Shown piece by piece: positions 34,700 through 47,194 of a stretch of 64,000 nucleotides of DNA. The notes below the pieces were generated by a model, which saw only the letters and a list, made by a program, of their open reading frames with translations, was not told where the DNA came from and made no database searches. The translations under genes were made by a program, and so were the position numbers. The stretch comes from Termitomyces sp. T153 (Eukaryota > Basidiomycota > Agaricomycetes > Agaricales > Lyophyllaceae). The stretch is taken from contig JACKQL020000014.1 of assembly GCA_018296165.2 (NCBI GenBank), positions 868,001 through 932,000 of the forward strand. Reading direction: 5' to 3'. The first letter of the stretch is position 1. The number at the start of each line of letters is the position of its first letter.

Positions 34700-37600
34700 T
34701 GCGGATCTAGAGCGGAGTTGTGGAGGAGTTCAGGGGTGGTCAATTGTGGTCTTGGAGTTCTCAGAGGAGGGTGAGACATCAAAAGGTACCAGCCCAGAGT
34801 TGGTGGAGTTGTTCTGGTTGAGGCAGAGGGTGAGGCTGGGCCAGTTGACGTGGGGGTTGGTGGAACAGAGCCATAAGAATCCTAAGACAATGGGGGTGGA
34901 GGAGTGTAATTTTGTGATAAGTAGTCAGAGTTCTTGCTGTTGTCTGTTGGCAAAGGTGATAGTTGTTTCCAGGCAGTGTGTGATGTCTCCCGCTGGGGTG
35001 GGTTCTCCGTCAAAAAGTTTGAAGGGGATCAGGGTGGGGAGGCATCAGAGGGGGTGGGGAGCAAGTGCCACCAGGGATTCATTGATGAAGTTGTCAGTGG
35101 CACCACTGTTGACTAGTGTGGGGATGGGGTTGTTGGTGAAGGGAAGAGTGGTGTGGAGGGGGAGGTTGGTGGATGAGTGGGAGGGGAGGTGTACTGGGGG
35201 GCTGTCTGAGGCAAGTATTGTTGTGCGGAGGAGTGTGGCCAGGGTGGAGAATACATTGGGGTCTGGTCTGTGGTCTAGTGCATCTTCAAGACTTAAACCA
35301 CTGACTTGTTTTCCATAAACTGGTAGTTACAGTCTTCTCTGTCAATTGTCCACACAGCATGTCCCATCACCTATTGTTTAGGACAACTGCAAATAAAGTG
35401 TCCCTGCTCACCACATAGGATGCATGCACCCTCCTTCTGTTGTTTCTCCTACGTTTCCTCCAGCATATTGATCCATGGGCTATCCTGAATCCAGTGTGTG
35501 CATAAGGCTTCTTGGTCATTGGTGGGGTCTGGAATGTCATCGTGGTTGTCAGGGTTGGTGTCCAGGGGTTCCGGAGTTTCATGGAGGTCGGCAGCATTGA
35601 GCTGGGCCGGCAGACATTGCCCCGGGTGTGGGTTGGTGCTGGTAATTCCTCAGCCCAAGGGAAAGCAGGGTGTGGGGTTGGTGGGGTTAGCAGGGATTGA
35701 GGACCAAATGCTGTTGGTTGCTCCGGCCTGCCAGTTGGTATTACCGGAGGCATTCCAGGGGGTCCAGGGCACTGTGTTTTCGCTGCGATCTTCCCAGTAA
35801 CATTGGTCAACCTGGGTAACAAGTGCCTTATACCCATTGTAGGTGGTTTGCTTGGGTGCAAGGTGAAGGACATCCTTGATTCATTGAGGCAGGGTGTGAT
35901 GGAGGGTGAATCAGAGAGTATTGTAGTTCCAGCTGGTCTTGTAGGCTTCCCATTCAAACCATACAATAAAGGTTGTGAAGCATTTGTTATCACGCATTCG
36001 GAGGTTGAAGAGATTTTCCTCTGCCTCTGCTACAGTGTCAAAGATGCCAAACTTACTCAAGAATTCCTGGGTGAAAGCAAGCCAATTAGAGAGCATGGAG
36101 TTGTTGGGGTCAAACTGGAGTAGCGCAGTATAATGATCGAAGGCAATACCCTGTAAATATGACACGGCAAAGGCCACTCATGAGCTTTCAAGTTGGAAGG
36201 TAATCGGCTTAGCTTGGAACATAGTCAGATACTGAGTTAGAAAGATTTGCCACTTCTGGGGGTTGTGGCTGGTGAAGGGTTTGGGTTTCTGAATGTCGAG
36301 CTTACCCTCCCGGGCCAGTGCATCATGGGTATTGTCCTATGGATTTTGAGCTCAGAGCAGGGGTCCGGCATTGTAGTAGTAATAGTAGTTGTTCCCATTT
36401 CTGTGCTGGGGAGGAAGTTGTCCATCGCCAAGCCCCATCCCCCAGGGGGTCTGCCATTGGATGGCCCTCTGCTGGGGGTTGACCCACGTTGCCCAGGGCA
36501 GGCCCCAGGGCCCATCAAGGGGGTCCTCTGGGGGTGAGGGGTCCAAAATAATTGGTGTTGGCAGGAGGGTTAGGCATCAGAGCAGGTGGGAGATAAGGAT
36601 GGTTGGTAAGGAAGAGTGGTCAGGGCACCCCGGGACCTGTGGGCTGTCACGGGGGGACTGGGGTGTTGGGACAGGGTGGAGGGGCATTGACACAAGGGGC
36701 GTGGAGGTTGAAGTGGGGGGGTCGGTCTCATGGAGGTCCGTTGCATGGGGCATGCTCATCGGCAGGGTTACCAGGCTCGTTGATGTAGGAGAGAGTCCAG
36801 TTACTGTTGTTGATGCATAGGGGCAGCCATTGGGAGTGGGGTTCAGAGACAGCAGGCTGATTCCAGGTTTAAAAGGCACTGGGGATGGAGTTGGCCCGGG
36901 GGCAAGCAGAGAGGGCCAAGGTATGGGTGGCTGGTTGGTCAAACAATCCCCCTACAGAGTTGAGGTTCCTCAGGATGCTGGAGGCTGTGTTGAGTTCTTT
37001 CTGCTGATGGGGAACAGAAGGTGGAGCTTTGCTTTGTATTCTGATGGGCTCCTCACATTGCACATGGAAGGAGCGGGTGGGGTCTAGAGGGTCTTCAAAG
37101 AGGCAGGGGTTTGGGCTAGTGTGGATTTCTTTGACCAATGCACAGAGCTTGTTCCATAAGTTATTGTCAATGCCCAGGGTGCCTTGCATAGTCTCCAGGA
37201 GGTTCCCTTGCAGATAGCACTTGTGGAAGTCAAGGAGTCAATCTGCTCAGACTTTCAGAGTTGCGGAGGTGTCGGGTTAACCTAGGTTGGTGAGGAGGGT
37301 GTGGGTGTGTCTTGCAAACTCCACAGGAGAGAGGTGGAGGAAGCAGAGGACTTTGTCATGTTGTTGGGCATAGGCTTTGACCCTTTGCTGCCTGGGAGAA
37401 GGAGCTGCTTGAGTGGGGAATGGCATCTGAGGGGGGGAATAATTATCCATAGGCCCTGGAGGAGTTGGGGCTGCAGCAGGGACTGGGTATGCGTAATAGT
37501 GGGCAGGCAGAAGGTAGGCAGGGTTAGGGGGTGCTGCAAAATATCCTCTGGGGTACATACGGAGATTGTTGCCATTAGCAGAGAACATGGGAGGGTGGTG

Positions 37601-37795
37601 CCAGCCTGGAGGTATTCTCTGGCTGATGGAGGGGGCGTGGAATGCCTGGTTGGGGTCAGGAGTCCAGTGATGAGGAACATACTGATCTGTGGGGGGGCCT
37701 GGGTAGAACAGGGTGTAGGGGTTTTCTGGTACCGGTCAACCATAGATGTCAGTTAGGTAGCCGGCGGGGTTGTACGTGGGGTTATACACAGACAT
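34700..37795 (-). pseudogene. gag: gag and gag-protease linker, A1
   Basis: ATG at 37795 follows the primer-binding site by about 20 nt. The N-terminus is Pro/Tyr/Asn-rich (MSVYNPTYNPAGYLTDIYG, then a stop). Next come a helical part (RQQRVKAYAQQHDKVLCFL, EFARHTHTLLTNLG), a Pro-rich linker, a second helical capsid-like part with VANLSNSVSDYVPS and YLQGIAFDHYTALLQFDPNN (36177-36000), and a zinc knuckle CILCGEQGHFICSCP near 35430-35390. The stretch 35380-34700 is a low-complexity linker. Stops are scattered but the order is complete. Confidence 0.85.
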
Positions 37796-37814
37796 TGAGA
37801 ATGGAGTAAGGGGG

Positions 37815-37826
37815 AGTCTTGATATT
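37815..37826 (-). promoter_or_regulatory. Self-priming primer-binding site of A1
   Basis: Minus strand AATATCAAGACT, 1 nt inside the 5' LTR. It is a perfect reverse complement of AGTCTTGATATT at 38375-38364, the predicted first 12 nt of the transcript. No tRNA-type TGG start is present. Confidence 0.85.
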
Positions 37827-37827
37827 A

Positions 37828-38764
37828 TGTCAGGTTCCACTGACAATGGGGGCTCAGCTACACTGGCGAGTCCTTACTAGGCAAACACAATGTCCTGCAC
37901 TTATAACCAAGTGTCCAGTATTGGCATGGAGGGACTTGTGAGGGGGAGCTAGGGGGCAGTCCGAGCAAGTCCAGAGTGGCTCAGAGGCATCTAAGACCAA
38001 GTATACTAGTTGTCAAACCTGGATGAGTGCTGAAACAAGTTTGTGGGCACACAAATAGAATGTGGGGTAAGCAGAGGCTTTGCAGTTGATGGGGGCAGAG
38101 CCAGAGTTTGACAGGAGATCACCAAGACATGAGGGGTTCCTGGGCCAAGCAGGGGTGAGGTCTGGGGTTGTCATAGGAATGTTCAGGTCATAGCGCATGC
38201 ATGGAGTTTGTACTGTTGTTGGAGATGAAAGGAACTTAGGAAGACAAAGGAACTATACACAGTCAAGACAAGGCAAGATGAGACAGAGAACAGAGATAGA
38301 TTTGAAACTAAAAATAGAGACAGTGATGAGACAAAAGACAAGACATAGGAAACCAGTAAATGCAATATCAAGACTAAAGTACTAGGAGTTACTCTATGAC
38401 TTATATACCTACTACTGGGTGGCTCCAGAGGGCAGAGGATATGGCAGCGGGCTTGATGGAACTGCGTGGAGTCAACAGTTGTTGGATGCGATCTTGGAGC
38501 AGGCTGCGGTGACATTCTTATGGGATCAGTTGAACAGCAGATCATTCCGGGGTCAGGGAAAGCCTCAGGAGTCCAGGGGAATTCAGGGGATGCATCAACT
38601 GCTGCAGAGAAGGTGTTGGAGTTGATCAAGGAGCTGTCGGAGTCTGCCAAGGAAGTGTTGGAGTTGCCCAAAGTGGGCGTGGAGGGTGGGCGAGGGTTGG
38701 GGAGTTTGGTGGAGCATTGGGGGGGCTGGGGGCAGTGTCGGGGTCTAGGGAGCAGGTCGTGACA
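37828..38764 (-). repeat. 5' LTR of A1
   Basis: 937 bp, TGTCAGGTTCC to GTCGTGACA; alignable end to end with 27863-28810. Confidence 0.92.
38364..38407 (-). promoter_or_regulatory. A1 promoter: TATA box and predicted transcript start
   Basis: Minus strand TATATAA at 38407-38401 and, about 32 nt downstream, AGTCTTGATATT at 38375-38364. The spacing fits a TATA-driven start at the 12-mer that pairs with the primer-binding site. Confidence 0.75.
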
Positions 38765-38778
38765 CTCCCTCTCTGACA

Positions 38779-40624
38779 ATGCCAAAGAATCCTCTTGAGA
38801 TCATCAAAGCAGGCATCTCACATCTCAAATTAGAGATAGAACCACATAAACAAGATCTTCTTGCATGACTCTCAAGGAAGAAGGCAATCTCAGATGCTGA
38901 CAAGATGTGGCTGGACCACAATGGGAACCTAGTTGATGAAGAATGAGTTCTAGAGCTCCTTGAAAGGGCTTTCAACTATGAGCATGGGCTGGATCAATTG
39001 GATTCACAGCAAAAAAGTATTGTTCAGTGGCTAAAGGAGCTTGAAGAAGGTTTGAAAACAAAGGTTGATTCGAAAAGAAAGCATTGTAAGCTTGTACTTA
39101 CTTACTAGTAAGATTTACCAAGAGCTAAGATCTAATTTGACAGGACCTGAGAACCGCAATCTCAAACCACATGCAGAGAAGAAGGAGAAGAAGCCTGTTT
39201 TTACCAAAAAGGAGAATGCAATGTTAAAGCAGAAGATCAAAATCCTGGATTGGCATCACAAAAACAAGTCAAGCCAAAGCAAAACAGCAGCATATTGTAA
39301 CACAAAGTATCTCAATCTGAAGCTCATGCAACCACAGATTTTGGATTAGATAAAAATGGAGGATGAACTTCAGAAACAATATGCTGAGGCTTTGGCAAGA
39401 GGACAAACAGGAAATGCAAAGCAAGAAAAGCTGAGCAAGAACCCCAAGGTAAACAAGATGCCTGAGTTGTGGGTTTACAAAGCAATGTGTGATGGAGTTG
39501 ACCTTTCTGGGGACATACTCAAAGCAAAATGGAACTGCTTTGCTGATCTTATCGAGGTTCCAACTGATGAGAGAATTAGTTGCAGTAGTGGGTGGTTGGA
39601 TTGCTTCAAGAAGCAATGTGGTCTGAGAAGCTTCATGCATCATGGAGAGGCTGGTTCTGCAAATCCTGAAGATGTTGAAGCTGAATGCAAACATGTTCAG
39701 GAATTGATCACTAAACATGGATTCCAACCGAAGGATATTTTCAAGATGGATGAAACTGGACTCTTTTGGGCATAAGCTGTCTTTTGAATTATTGATGAGC
39801 AGGAACTGATGTTTTATGCAGAATGCCTTCTGATTGTGGTCTCACAACAAAACAGATGTCTGGTGTCAAAGGAGACAAAAAATAGTTGACTTTTGCATTC
39901 ACCATAAATGCCACAGGTACAGAGACACTCCCACCAATAATCATTGGAAAAGCTGAATGTCCATGGGCTTTCCAAAGAAAGAGTGGAGCTCAACTTGGAT
40001 TTTACTGGAGAAGCAATGCAAAGGCTTGGATAACAACAGTTCTATATCAGGAGTGGATACATCATTGGGATGCCAAGTTATGGTGTGAGAGACACCATAT
40101 TCTTTTATTACAGGACAATTTCAGTGCCCATACCCTCCCAATGACCTCACAAACATCATTGTTGAAAACTTCAAACCTAATTTGACAGCACATGTCCAGC
40201 CAGCTGATGCAGGCATTATTTATTGCTTCAAAGCTCATTACCATGCTCACTTTGTAAATTGTGCTGTTGATTGCTATGATTGTGACATCCCTCTGGCTAA
40301 GATCTATGATCTTAACATCCTTGAAGCATTATGAATGGCAGACACTGCATGGAAGGAAGTTGACACTACTACCACTCAGAACTGTTGGAAGAAGACTGGG
40401 ATTCTACCTGATAAACTCATCAAACCAAGTGCTGCTAATGGTTCTGCTTCTGCCCCATCTGTCCCTGTTTCATCTCTTCTCAATGCCAAGCCTGCAGATG
40501 CTATGAAAGCAGTGGATGTTGGGATTTAAAAGGCCTTATCTCATCTTGAATAGCATGGAGTCCTTCAACACAACAACTAGATGGATATTGATGAATTACT
40601 CAATCCAATCAATGAGAACAAGAT
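38779..40624 (+). pseudogene. pogo/Tigger-like transposase (main part)
   Basis: DDE transposase with CENP-B-type DNA binding. MPKNPLEIIKAGISHLKLEI starts at 38779; stops occur at 38866-38868 and 38944-38946 (TGA where Trp is expected). The helix-turn-helix region reads DWHHKNKSSQSKTAAYCNTK and GWLDCFKKQCGLRSFMHHGE. Catalytic residues: Asp in FKMDETGLFW (39749), Asp in LLLQDNFSAH (40114), Asp in VQPADAGIIYCFKAHY (40206). A gap of about 50 nt after LFW ending in TTTATGCAG may be an intron. There are frameshifts near 39775 and 40140. A2 interrupts the C-terminus at 40624. Confidence 0.9.
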
Positions 40625-41673
40625 TGTCAGGTTCCACTGACTGTGGGAGCTCAGCTACACTGGGCAAGGCCTTACTAGGCAGATGTGATGCCCTGTGCTT
40701 ATAACCTAGCACTCCAGGGTTGGTGCAGAGTAGAAAGACTTGCAAGGGGAAGCTAAGGAGAGCAGTCCAAGCAAGTCTGCAGTAGTCTGGGGAAGTCCAA
40801 GACCAAGTATATTAGATGTTAGGCTTGGGCAGGCATCAGGAACAAGTTTGTAGGTGTGCAAATGGATTGTGGGGCAAGTGGAGGCCTTGCAAGTGATGGA
40901 GGTGGGGCCAGAGTTTGATGGGGGATTAAACAAGACTTGATGGGTTCTGGGGCTGAGCAATGAGTGAGGTCCAGAGTTGTTGTAAGAATGTTTGGGGGTT
41001 GTAGCATGTGCACAGAGTTTTTACTGATGTCAGAGATGAAAAGAACTTAGAGAAACAAAGGAAATAGAGACAATCAAGATGAGATGGAGGTGAAACAAGA
41101 TGGGACTGAGAAAAGAGATAGATTCAAGACTAAAAATAGAAACAGAGATGGAAAGAGACACAAGACACAAGTAACTAGTGAATGCAATATCAAGACTAGA
41201 GTACGAGGAGCTACTCTACAACTTATATACTGACTACTGAATTGCTCCAGGGGACAGTGGGTATGGCAGTGGAGTTTAATGGAGCTGTGTGGAGTCAACA
41301 GGTGTTAGATATGATTAAGAGGCAGGCCATGGCAATATTCTAATAGGATCAGCTGGGAACATGAGCTGCTCCAGAGTCATTGTGATAGTTCGGAGCAGGT
41401 CAGATAAACTAGGGCAGTGGGCTGGAGGCATATGACAGGGTCAGGAATGGTGGGAGAGGGTTCTAGAGGCTCAGGGAAAGTGTTGGTGGCTGCAGAGAAG
41501 GTGTTGGAGTTGGCCAGGGGGCTGTTGAGGTTTGCCAAAGAAGCATTGCAGTTATCCAGAGTGCAAGCAGAGGTTGGGCAAGGGTTGGGGGAGTTTGGCG
41601 GGGCATTGTGAAGGGCTCAGAGGAGCAAGCAGGCTGGGAACAATGTCAGGGTTCTAGGGAGCAGATTGTGACA
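40625..41673 (-). repeat. 3' LTR of A2
   Basis: 1049 bp, TGTCAGG to TTGTGACA. It has AATATCAAGACT at 41186-41197 and a TATA box at about 41225. The polypurine tract follows at 41674-41686. Confidence 0.92.
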
Positions 41674-41929
41674 TTACCCCCCCTTCAGCATCAAGACCCT
41701 TGAGATGCAGGGCACAGTTTGGGGATTGGCAGAGTATGAGAATCAAAGTTGAGTAATATTGATCAAACTGCAGCAAGCAGCAGCAGCATGGGGAACAAAG
41801 TTGAAGCATGGCCACTATTTGTCAGGGGGTTCTTTCCAAGTCATTAAAAAGGGTCAGACATATCCCAGGGTTCCCAAACTTTCTACAATGTCCTCCTCTG
41901 CATATTTCCCAGTGGTGTCCCCATCCCTC

Positions 41930-43330
41930 TCTGCACAATCCCCTTCCTCCTCCTCCAAGGATTCTGAGAGTTGTTGGAATTGCAGACATGTCTGAGCAAT
42001 GTATTGCAGTTGTAAGTGCTATTTCATTCTCTGTGCTCTGAGTGCTGATAGAATCCCAGCAGAGTTGTAAGTGGTGGTGGCAGGCCTCTCAGGGCTTTTG
42101 TCAGGTGGGGTTCTAGTGCAGTCGGTAGTGGAAGTGGCCCCTGCCTTGCATTCCAGGCTTAGCCTTGGTCTGGGGGTGGTCTGTTCCATTCTCATGGGCT
42201 TGAGGGTTCCACAGGCAGAAGTAACACCAGAGCAGTTTGCAGAGGCCATAGGGTGGGCAAGGGCTCTCCCAACCTTAGGGTGGTGCTAGGTGGTGGCCCT
42301 AGTAAGTGATTGTTGCATTTTCTCCCTTTCCAAGCTAACCTACTCCCATAGTGCACATCCTGCACCTGGCAGGGAAAGCAGTGCAAATTTGAGGAGCCCA
42401 TGTTGGGGGTGCTATGAGACACATTGGTGTGTCTCCTGTGTCACTTGCAGCACAAGAAGTGTTCTGTCACCTTGAGTTGGTGTGCTGCTTGCATCATAGC
42501 AGAGCAAGGATGGGATCAAGAGTGGGTTGCAGTGCAGTTGGAGGAGGGGCAGAGGGGCAGAGTGTTGGGGTGGGGCTCTGGGATAGAGGGAGGAGGTAGC
42601 ATGAAGCAGTCCACAATGAAGGTCAGGCCTCCATGGGGCAGGCAGAGAGAGAGGGCCTCCTTGACATAGGAAAATGAGAAGCAAAGGGCATCCTCAATAC
42701 CAGAGGTGGAGTTGAGCAAGTAGGTGCAGGGTGAGCAGGTGATGGCAGGGCCCCTAGGCCCCCAGGTGTACTCTCTGAGCTTGAGGGCCCCCATGGAGCA
42801 ATCTGCAGGAACATTGTAGTTGGCTGCCAAGGCCTTCTTACACCATTGGGTTAAGGGACTGGAGCAGTTGCTGGCAGTCTGTGAGGAAGAAGTTTGAAGA
42901 GTTGAGGAGGACTGGGATATGATGCAAAGGGAGCAAGATGAAGCATGGAGGGATAGGAATGCAGTGCAGAGGGACAAGGACATGGTGTAGAGGGACAAGG
43001 ACATGGCTATAGGGACAGTTATGGAGTGGTTGTCCTGACTCCAGGAGTTGGAAGTGTGGACAGGGCAGTTGCAGGCATGAGCAGAGGCAGCAGAGATGGG
43101 GGCACAGACAGGCCAGAGGGCACTGCATGCAGAGATACCTTGAGCAGCCATGGAGGTAGCAAGGAGGTGGAAGGAATGGCTTGCTAACAAGGCAGCCTCA
43201 GGGCAGTGGGAAATTCTATGTAAGAGTAGCTCAGATAGAGGTGGACCTTGTGGGAAGGATAGTGGGGGTGGAGTTAGAGAGGGAGGGGGAGTAGGGGCCT
43301 TTTCTTGGACTTGCATTCTGTGTCAGACCT
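41930..43330 (+). pseudogene. Antisense passenger gene in A2
   Basis: Homologue of the A1 antisense gene. Plus-strand parts: QAEVTPEQFAEAIGWARALP (about 42210-42270); a Cys-rich part CTSCTWQGKQCKFEEPMLG, CLLCHLQHKKCSV and CIIAEQGWDQEWVAVQLEEG (42358-42545); and a coiled coil after AKAFLHHWVKGLEQLLAVCE (about 42830), with several stops. A branch-like CTAAC and an acceptor CCATAG precede the Cys-rich exon, as in A1. About 300 bp of the A1 C-terminal exon is missing here. Confidence 0.5.
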
Positions 43331-43439
43331 GCCATACCTGTTTTATTATGTAATTTTATATAGCACATATATAGTTTCTTGAATCTTTAGCCTGGAGTGA
43401 TTAAGTTTTTCAGACTGTGTTGAGAAATAGAGAAGTGAA

Positions 43440-44990
43440 GACATGCAGGGGGTTATTCATAGGAGTTGAATCCCTGATGAATTCAGAGGTGGGGGTTATG
43501 CCCACTAATGCCATCTGTTTTTACTAGTCCCAGGGGTCCTGGGGCTTGGTGGACTCTCTGTTGAAGTTTTTTTGGGATTCCTAAGTGTTATTCTCAGATC
43601 TGTAGCCCTTCCAGTAGACCAAGCATTGGGGTTGGCTATGGACCATGTGGAAGTCAAGGATTTGGTCAACCTCATAGTGATATTTGTCCTCAACTTTGAT
43701 GGTGGGCAGTTGACTGGGGTGTTGCCTGGGGAAGGGGTCTGGAGCATGTTTTTTGAGGAGTTATACGTGGAACATGGGGTGGAGGCGCTTCAGGCTTGGG
43801 AGTAAGTCAAGCTTGTAGGCATGCATGGAGACCTTCTGGAGGGCTTTGAAGGGGCCAAAATGTTTGTGATCAAGTTTGATGGAGGGCCTCCAGGTCTTGA
43901 GATTTTGTTGATCAAGCTAGACCAAGGTGCCAGGAGGCCAGTCAGGAGTCAGTTTGTGTTGGGCATTGGCATGCTTGGAGCAGGCTTGATTGGCAGTGTT
44001 GATCTTGTCCTGGAGGAACTGGTGAAGAGATTGGAGGTCTTTAGCAACTTTGTGGGCAATGTGGGAGAAAATATCCTTGAGGGATAGTGTAAGTTGGGGG
44101 TGGTAGCCCTTATTGGCATAGAAAGGGGAAACTCCAGTGGTGGAGTGCAGCATGTTGTTGTAGGTAAACTCAGCAAGGGGGAGTTCTGTGTGCCAGTTGT
44201 TCTGTAAATAGTTAACATAGAGATGAAGATACTGTTCTAACATCTGGTTGACTTGTTCTGTCTGTCCATCAGTCTCTGAGTGATAGGCAGTGGAGAGGTT
44301 GGTTCTTATTTTGAGCACTTTGCATAGCAATTGCCAGAAATGGGAGACAAATAGAGGTCTGCAGTTGGAGACAATGTTGTCTGGGAGTCTGTGCTTAGAG
44401 AATACATGTTTGAGAAATAGTTTGGCAAACTCTGGAGCATTGTTAGTGGTGTGGTAGGGGACAAAGAGGGCTTGCTTAGTGAGGTGGCACACTATGATGA
44501 GGATTGCATCAAAACCTTTGGAATCAGGGAGTTCAACAATGTGGTCCATTGAGATTGAGGACCAGGGGTGCCAACTAATGGGGAGGGGCTTTAGTAGTCC
44601 ATGAGGGCAGTGGTGGGGTACCTTGGCTTGGAGACAAGGTTCACAGGCCCAGATGTATTGCATGATGTTCTTCTTCATTCCTGGCCAAAAGTAAGTCTAG
44701 GAGATAAGCTGAAGGGTCTTACAAATTCCTGAGTGCCTGCAGAGCTTGTGGTTGTGGTATTGCTGGAGTATGTTGAGGTGAATGGACTTGTGGTCTGGAG
44801 CATAAATTCGTCCACTCTGGAGCAGGAGGCAGTGGTCTGGAGACAGCATGAAGGGGTCCTTGACATCCAATTCTTCAGTGGAGTTGTTGCAGAGGAGGAG
44901 TGAGTTTCTGATTTGGTGGAGGATTCCTTCTTCATTTAAAATCAGCACAGCATGTAGATGTTCAAGGAGGATTACCACTCAATGGTTGAA
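43440..44990 (-). pseudogene. pol: integrase with degraded chromodomain, A2
   Basis: 253 codons open at 44678-43917: IWACEPCLQAKVPHHCPHG, SISMDHIVELPDSKGFD (first Asp), DNIVSNCRPLFVSHFWQ (Asp lost), TDGQTEQVNQMLEQYLHLY and AEFTYNNMLHSTTGVSPFYA. The zinc-binding histidines are upstream (HNHKLCRHSGICKTLQL, about 44735). The C-terminal part at 43440-43750 aligns with the A1 chromodomain region but is broken. Confidence 0.85.
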
Positions 44991-46487
44991 TGTGTTTTAC
45001 TTGGCTTCAAATGACTGTTTTGGATACATGTTGGACCTCTGAGTAAGGGTGTTGGGCTTTGCACCAAGTCATCTAGGATGGTAGTGGATAGTAAAGTCAT
45101 ACTTCAAGAGGGTTTCAGACCATTGAGCTTGGTGGCAGCTAAGTTGCTTCATAGTTGTGAAGTATTGCAGATTGTTGTGGTCAGAGTAGACTTGAATGCA
45201 GTGTGGGGATCCCTCAAGGTAGGCCTGCCACTGATGGAAGGCTTCAACAATTGCAAGGAGTTCTTTGTCATAGATATTGTAGTTGAGCTCTACAGGAATC
45301 ATTGAATGGGTGTAGAAGGCAATGGGGTGGAGGTCCTTACCTCTGAAGTCCAACTAGGAGAGTATTCCTGCAATGGCATAGTCAGAGGCATTGCATTCAA
45401 GCACAATTGGCAGGGAGGGGTCAAAATGGCAAAGGACCAGAGCAGAGGTGAAGGCCTTCTTGAGGAGGAGGAATACACTTTGGCACTTGCTGTTCCAATT
45501 CCAAGGGGTGTCCTTCCATGCAAGTTGGTTGAGGGGTTTGGTGATCCTGGAGTAGTTGTTGATGAATTGGCAGTAAAAGTTAGCAAAACCCAGGAACAAC
45601 TGTACCTCCTTGACATTCCATGGTGGGGGCCAGTTGAGTATAGCATTGACCTTGGTGGAGTCCATGTGCATGCAGTTGGGAGTGACAATGACTCCAAAGT
45701 ATTCAACCTCTGTTGTGTGGAAGGAGCATTTCTTGGGTTTGGTGTGGAGGTGGTACTCCCAGAGTCATTCAAGAATGCAGTGGATGTGCTCCAGGTGCTT
45801 CTCAGATGAGTTTGAGTAGATCAGTATGTTGTCCAGATACATAATAACAAAGACATTGTTCATGTCATGGAAGATGTCATTCATGAAGTACTGGAAAGTG
45901 GTGGGGGAGTTAGTCATTCCAAAGGGCATTACTAGGTATTCAAAGAGGCCATAGCAGGTGCAAAAGGCAGTCTTCCATTCATGTCCTGGAGCAATCTGGA
46001 CATTGTTGTAGCCAGAGTGGAGGTCTATCTTTGTGTAGACCTTGGCACTGCAGAGGTGGTCAACAAGGTCTTTGATTAGGAGGAGGGGATACCAGTTCTT
46101 TTTGGTAACTTTGTTGAGTCCTCAATAATTTATACAGAGCTAGAGTGATCCTTCCTTCTTGGCAAACAAGACCAGAGTGCCAGCAGCAGAGATTGATGGG
46201 CATATGAAGCCCTTGCCAAGCATGTCATCTAAGTATTCTTTCAGGGCCCAGAGCTTGATCTCTGACATGTTGTAGATCTTGCCAAATGGGGGTGAGGCAC
46301 CTTCTTTGAGGTCAATCTTGTGGTTGTAGGAGCAGTGCAGGGGAAGTTCTTTGGCACTCCCTTCAGAGAACACATTAGTGAATTCATGATACTCTAGGAG
46401 AACTACTTTGTATAGGATCTGCTCTTCCATTTTATGCTCCAGCAGAGTAGTTTCCATGTGGAGGTGTTCCTCCAGTAGGGCTGGCAT
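44991..46487 (-). pseudogene. pol: reverse transcriptase and RNase H, A2
   Basis: RT start EEQILYKVVLLEYHEFTNVF and GFICPSISAAGTLVLFAKK (46440-46140). In the catalytic box MYLDNILIY (about 45840-45815) the second Asp has become Asn. The region 45671-45354 reads MHMDSTKVNAILNWPPPW and VQLFLGFANFYCQFINNYS, then IVLECNASDYAIAGILS. RNase H at 45353-45069 has [18 protein letters not shown] and [11 protein letters not shown]. Stops separate the pieces. Confidence 0.88.
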
Positions 46488-46759
46488 GATTTGTAACTGG
46501 AAGGCAGGGGTGCCATCTTGTAAGATGTATGCAAAGGGGACAGTGCCAATGATTTTGATGTCGAGGTTTCTGGAGTTGATGGGGGTGGGTGACAGGGTGG
46601 CAGCAGTTGAGTCCAGAGTAGTGGCAGAGTTGTTTAGAGGGGTTGAGCATTGCTGGTTGGGGTACCAGGGGCCTTTGTATTGATTTAAGGGTATGTTGGA
46701 GGGCAGCCATCATGATTTAATAGAGGGTGACCAAGGCAGGGATGCATTTTCTTTGCTTT

Positions 46760-47194
46760 CTAGGTTGCCATCAAGAGTTGAGGGGCTTGGGTTGCTCCAG
46801 AGGTGCTAGTGCCAGAGTTGGGGATATTGGAGCCTGAGATGGACTGGAGGCAGAGGGGGATAACAGCTGCTAGACTTGCTTTGGGGCCAGGAAATTGCAT
46901 GGTGAGGTTCTTCCAGTTGATGTTGGGGTTGATGTCTTGCAGCCATGGAAGTCTAAGCATGATCAGAGTTGATGGGGGGACTTGGGTAACAAGAAGCCAG
47001 GCCTGAAATTGTAGGTCATTATCAAGGGTGAGGGTATTGTCATGGTATTGAGTGATTCCTGTCATGGCAGGGCTTTCATCAAAGAGTTGGAGCTTTAGGG
47101 GTTTGTTAAGGTTGTTGCATTGGAGGTCAAGTTGGCTGCTGATCAAGGTGCTGGAGGTGCCACTGTGAATAAGGGCAGGGAGGACCTTGGGCAA
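46760..47194 (-). pseudogene. pol: retropepsin protease, A2
   Basis: Reads VLPALIHSGTSSTLISSQLD; the active-site DSG of A1 has become HSG. LIMLRLPWLQDINPNINW (about 46950) is the conserved segment before RT. Inactive by loss of the catalytic Asp. Confidence 0.88.

Larger units (their letters stand above)
27863..38764 (-). mobile_element. Chromovirus A1 (Ty3/gypsy), complete with LTRs
   Basis: 10.9 kb. LTRs 27863-28810 and 37828-38764 run TGTCAGG to GTGACA. On the minus strand the order is 5' LTR, primer-binding site, gag, protease, RT, RNase H, integrase with chromodomain, an antisense passenger gene, polypurine tract, 3' LTR. The flanks TTCCC and CTCCC differ by one base, compatible with a decayed duplication. 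It lies in the 5' untranslated part of the pogo element. It keeps more CpG and fewer stops than A2, so it is probably younger. Confidence 0.93.

Noticed and set aside
38183..38785. A 200-codon minus-strand frame in the A1 5' LTR
   Set aside because: LTR sequence spanning the promoter; the homologous frames in other LTR copies are shorter and interrupted.
42516..43316. A 266-codon minus-strand frame opposite the A2 antisense gene
   Set aside because: Cys/Ser/Pro/Leu-rich text without domains, and its A1 counterpart is broken; the plus strand carries the Cys-rich and coiled-coil readings.
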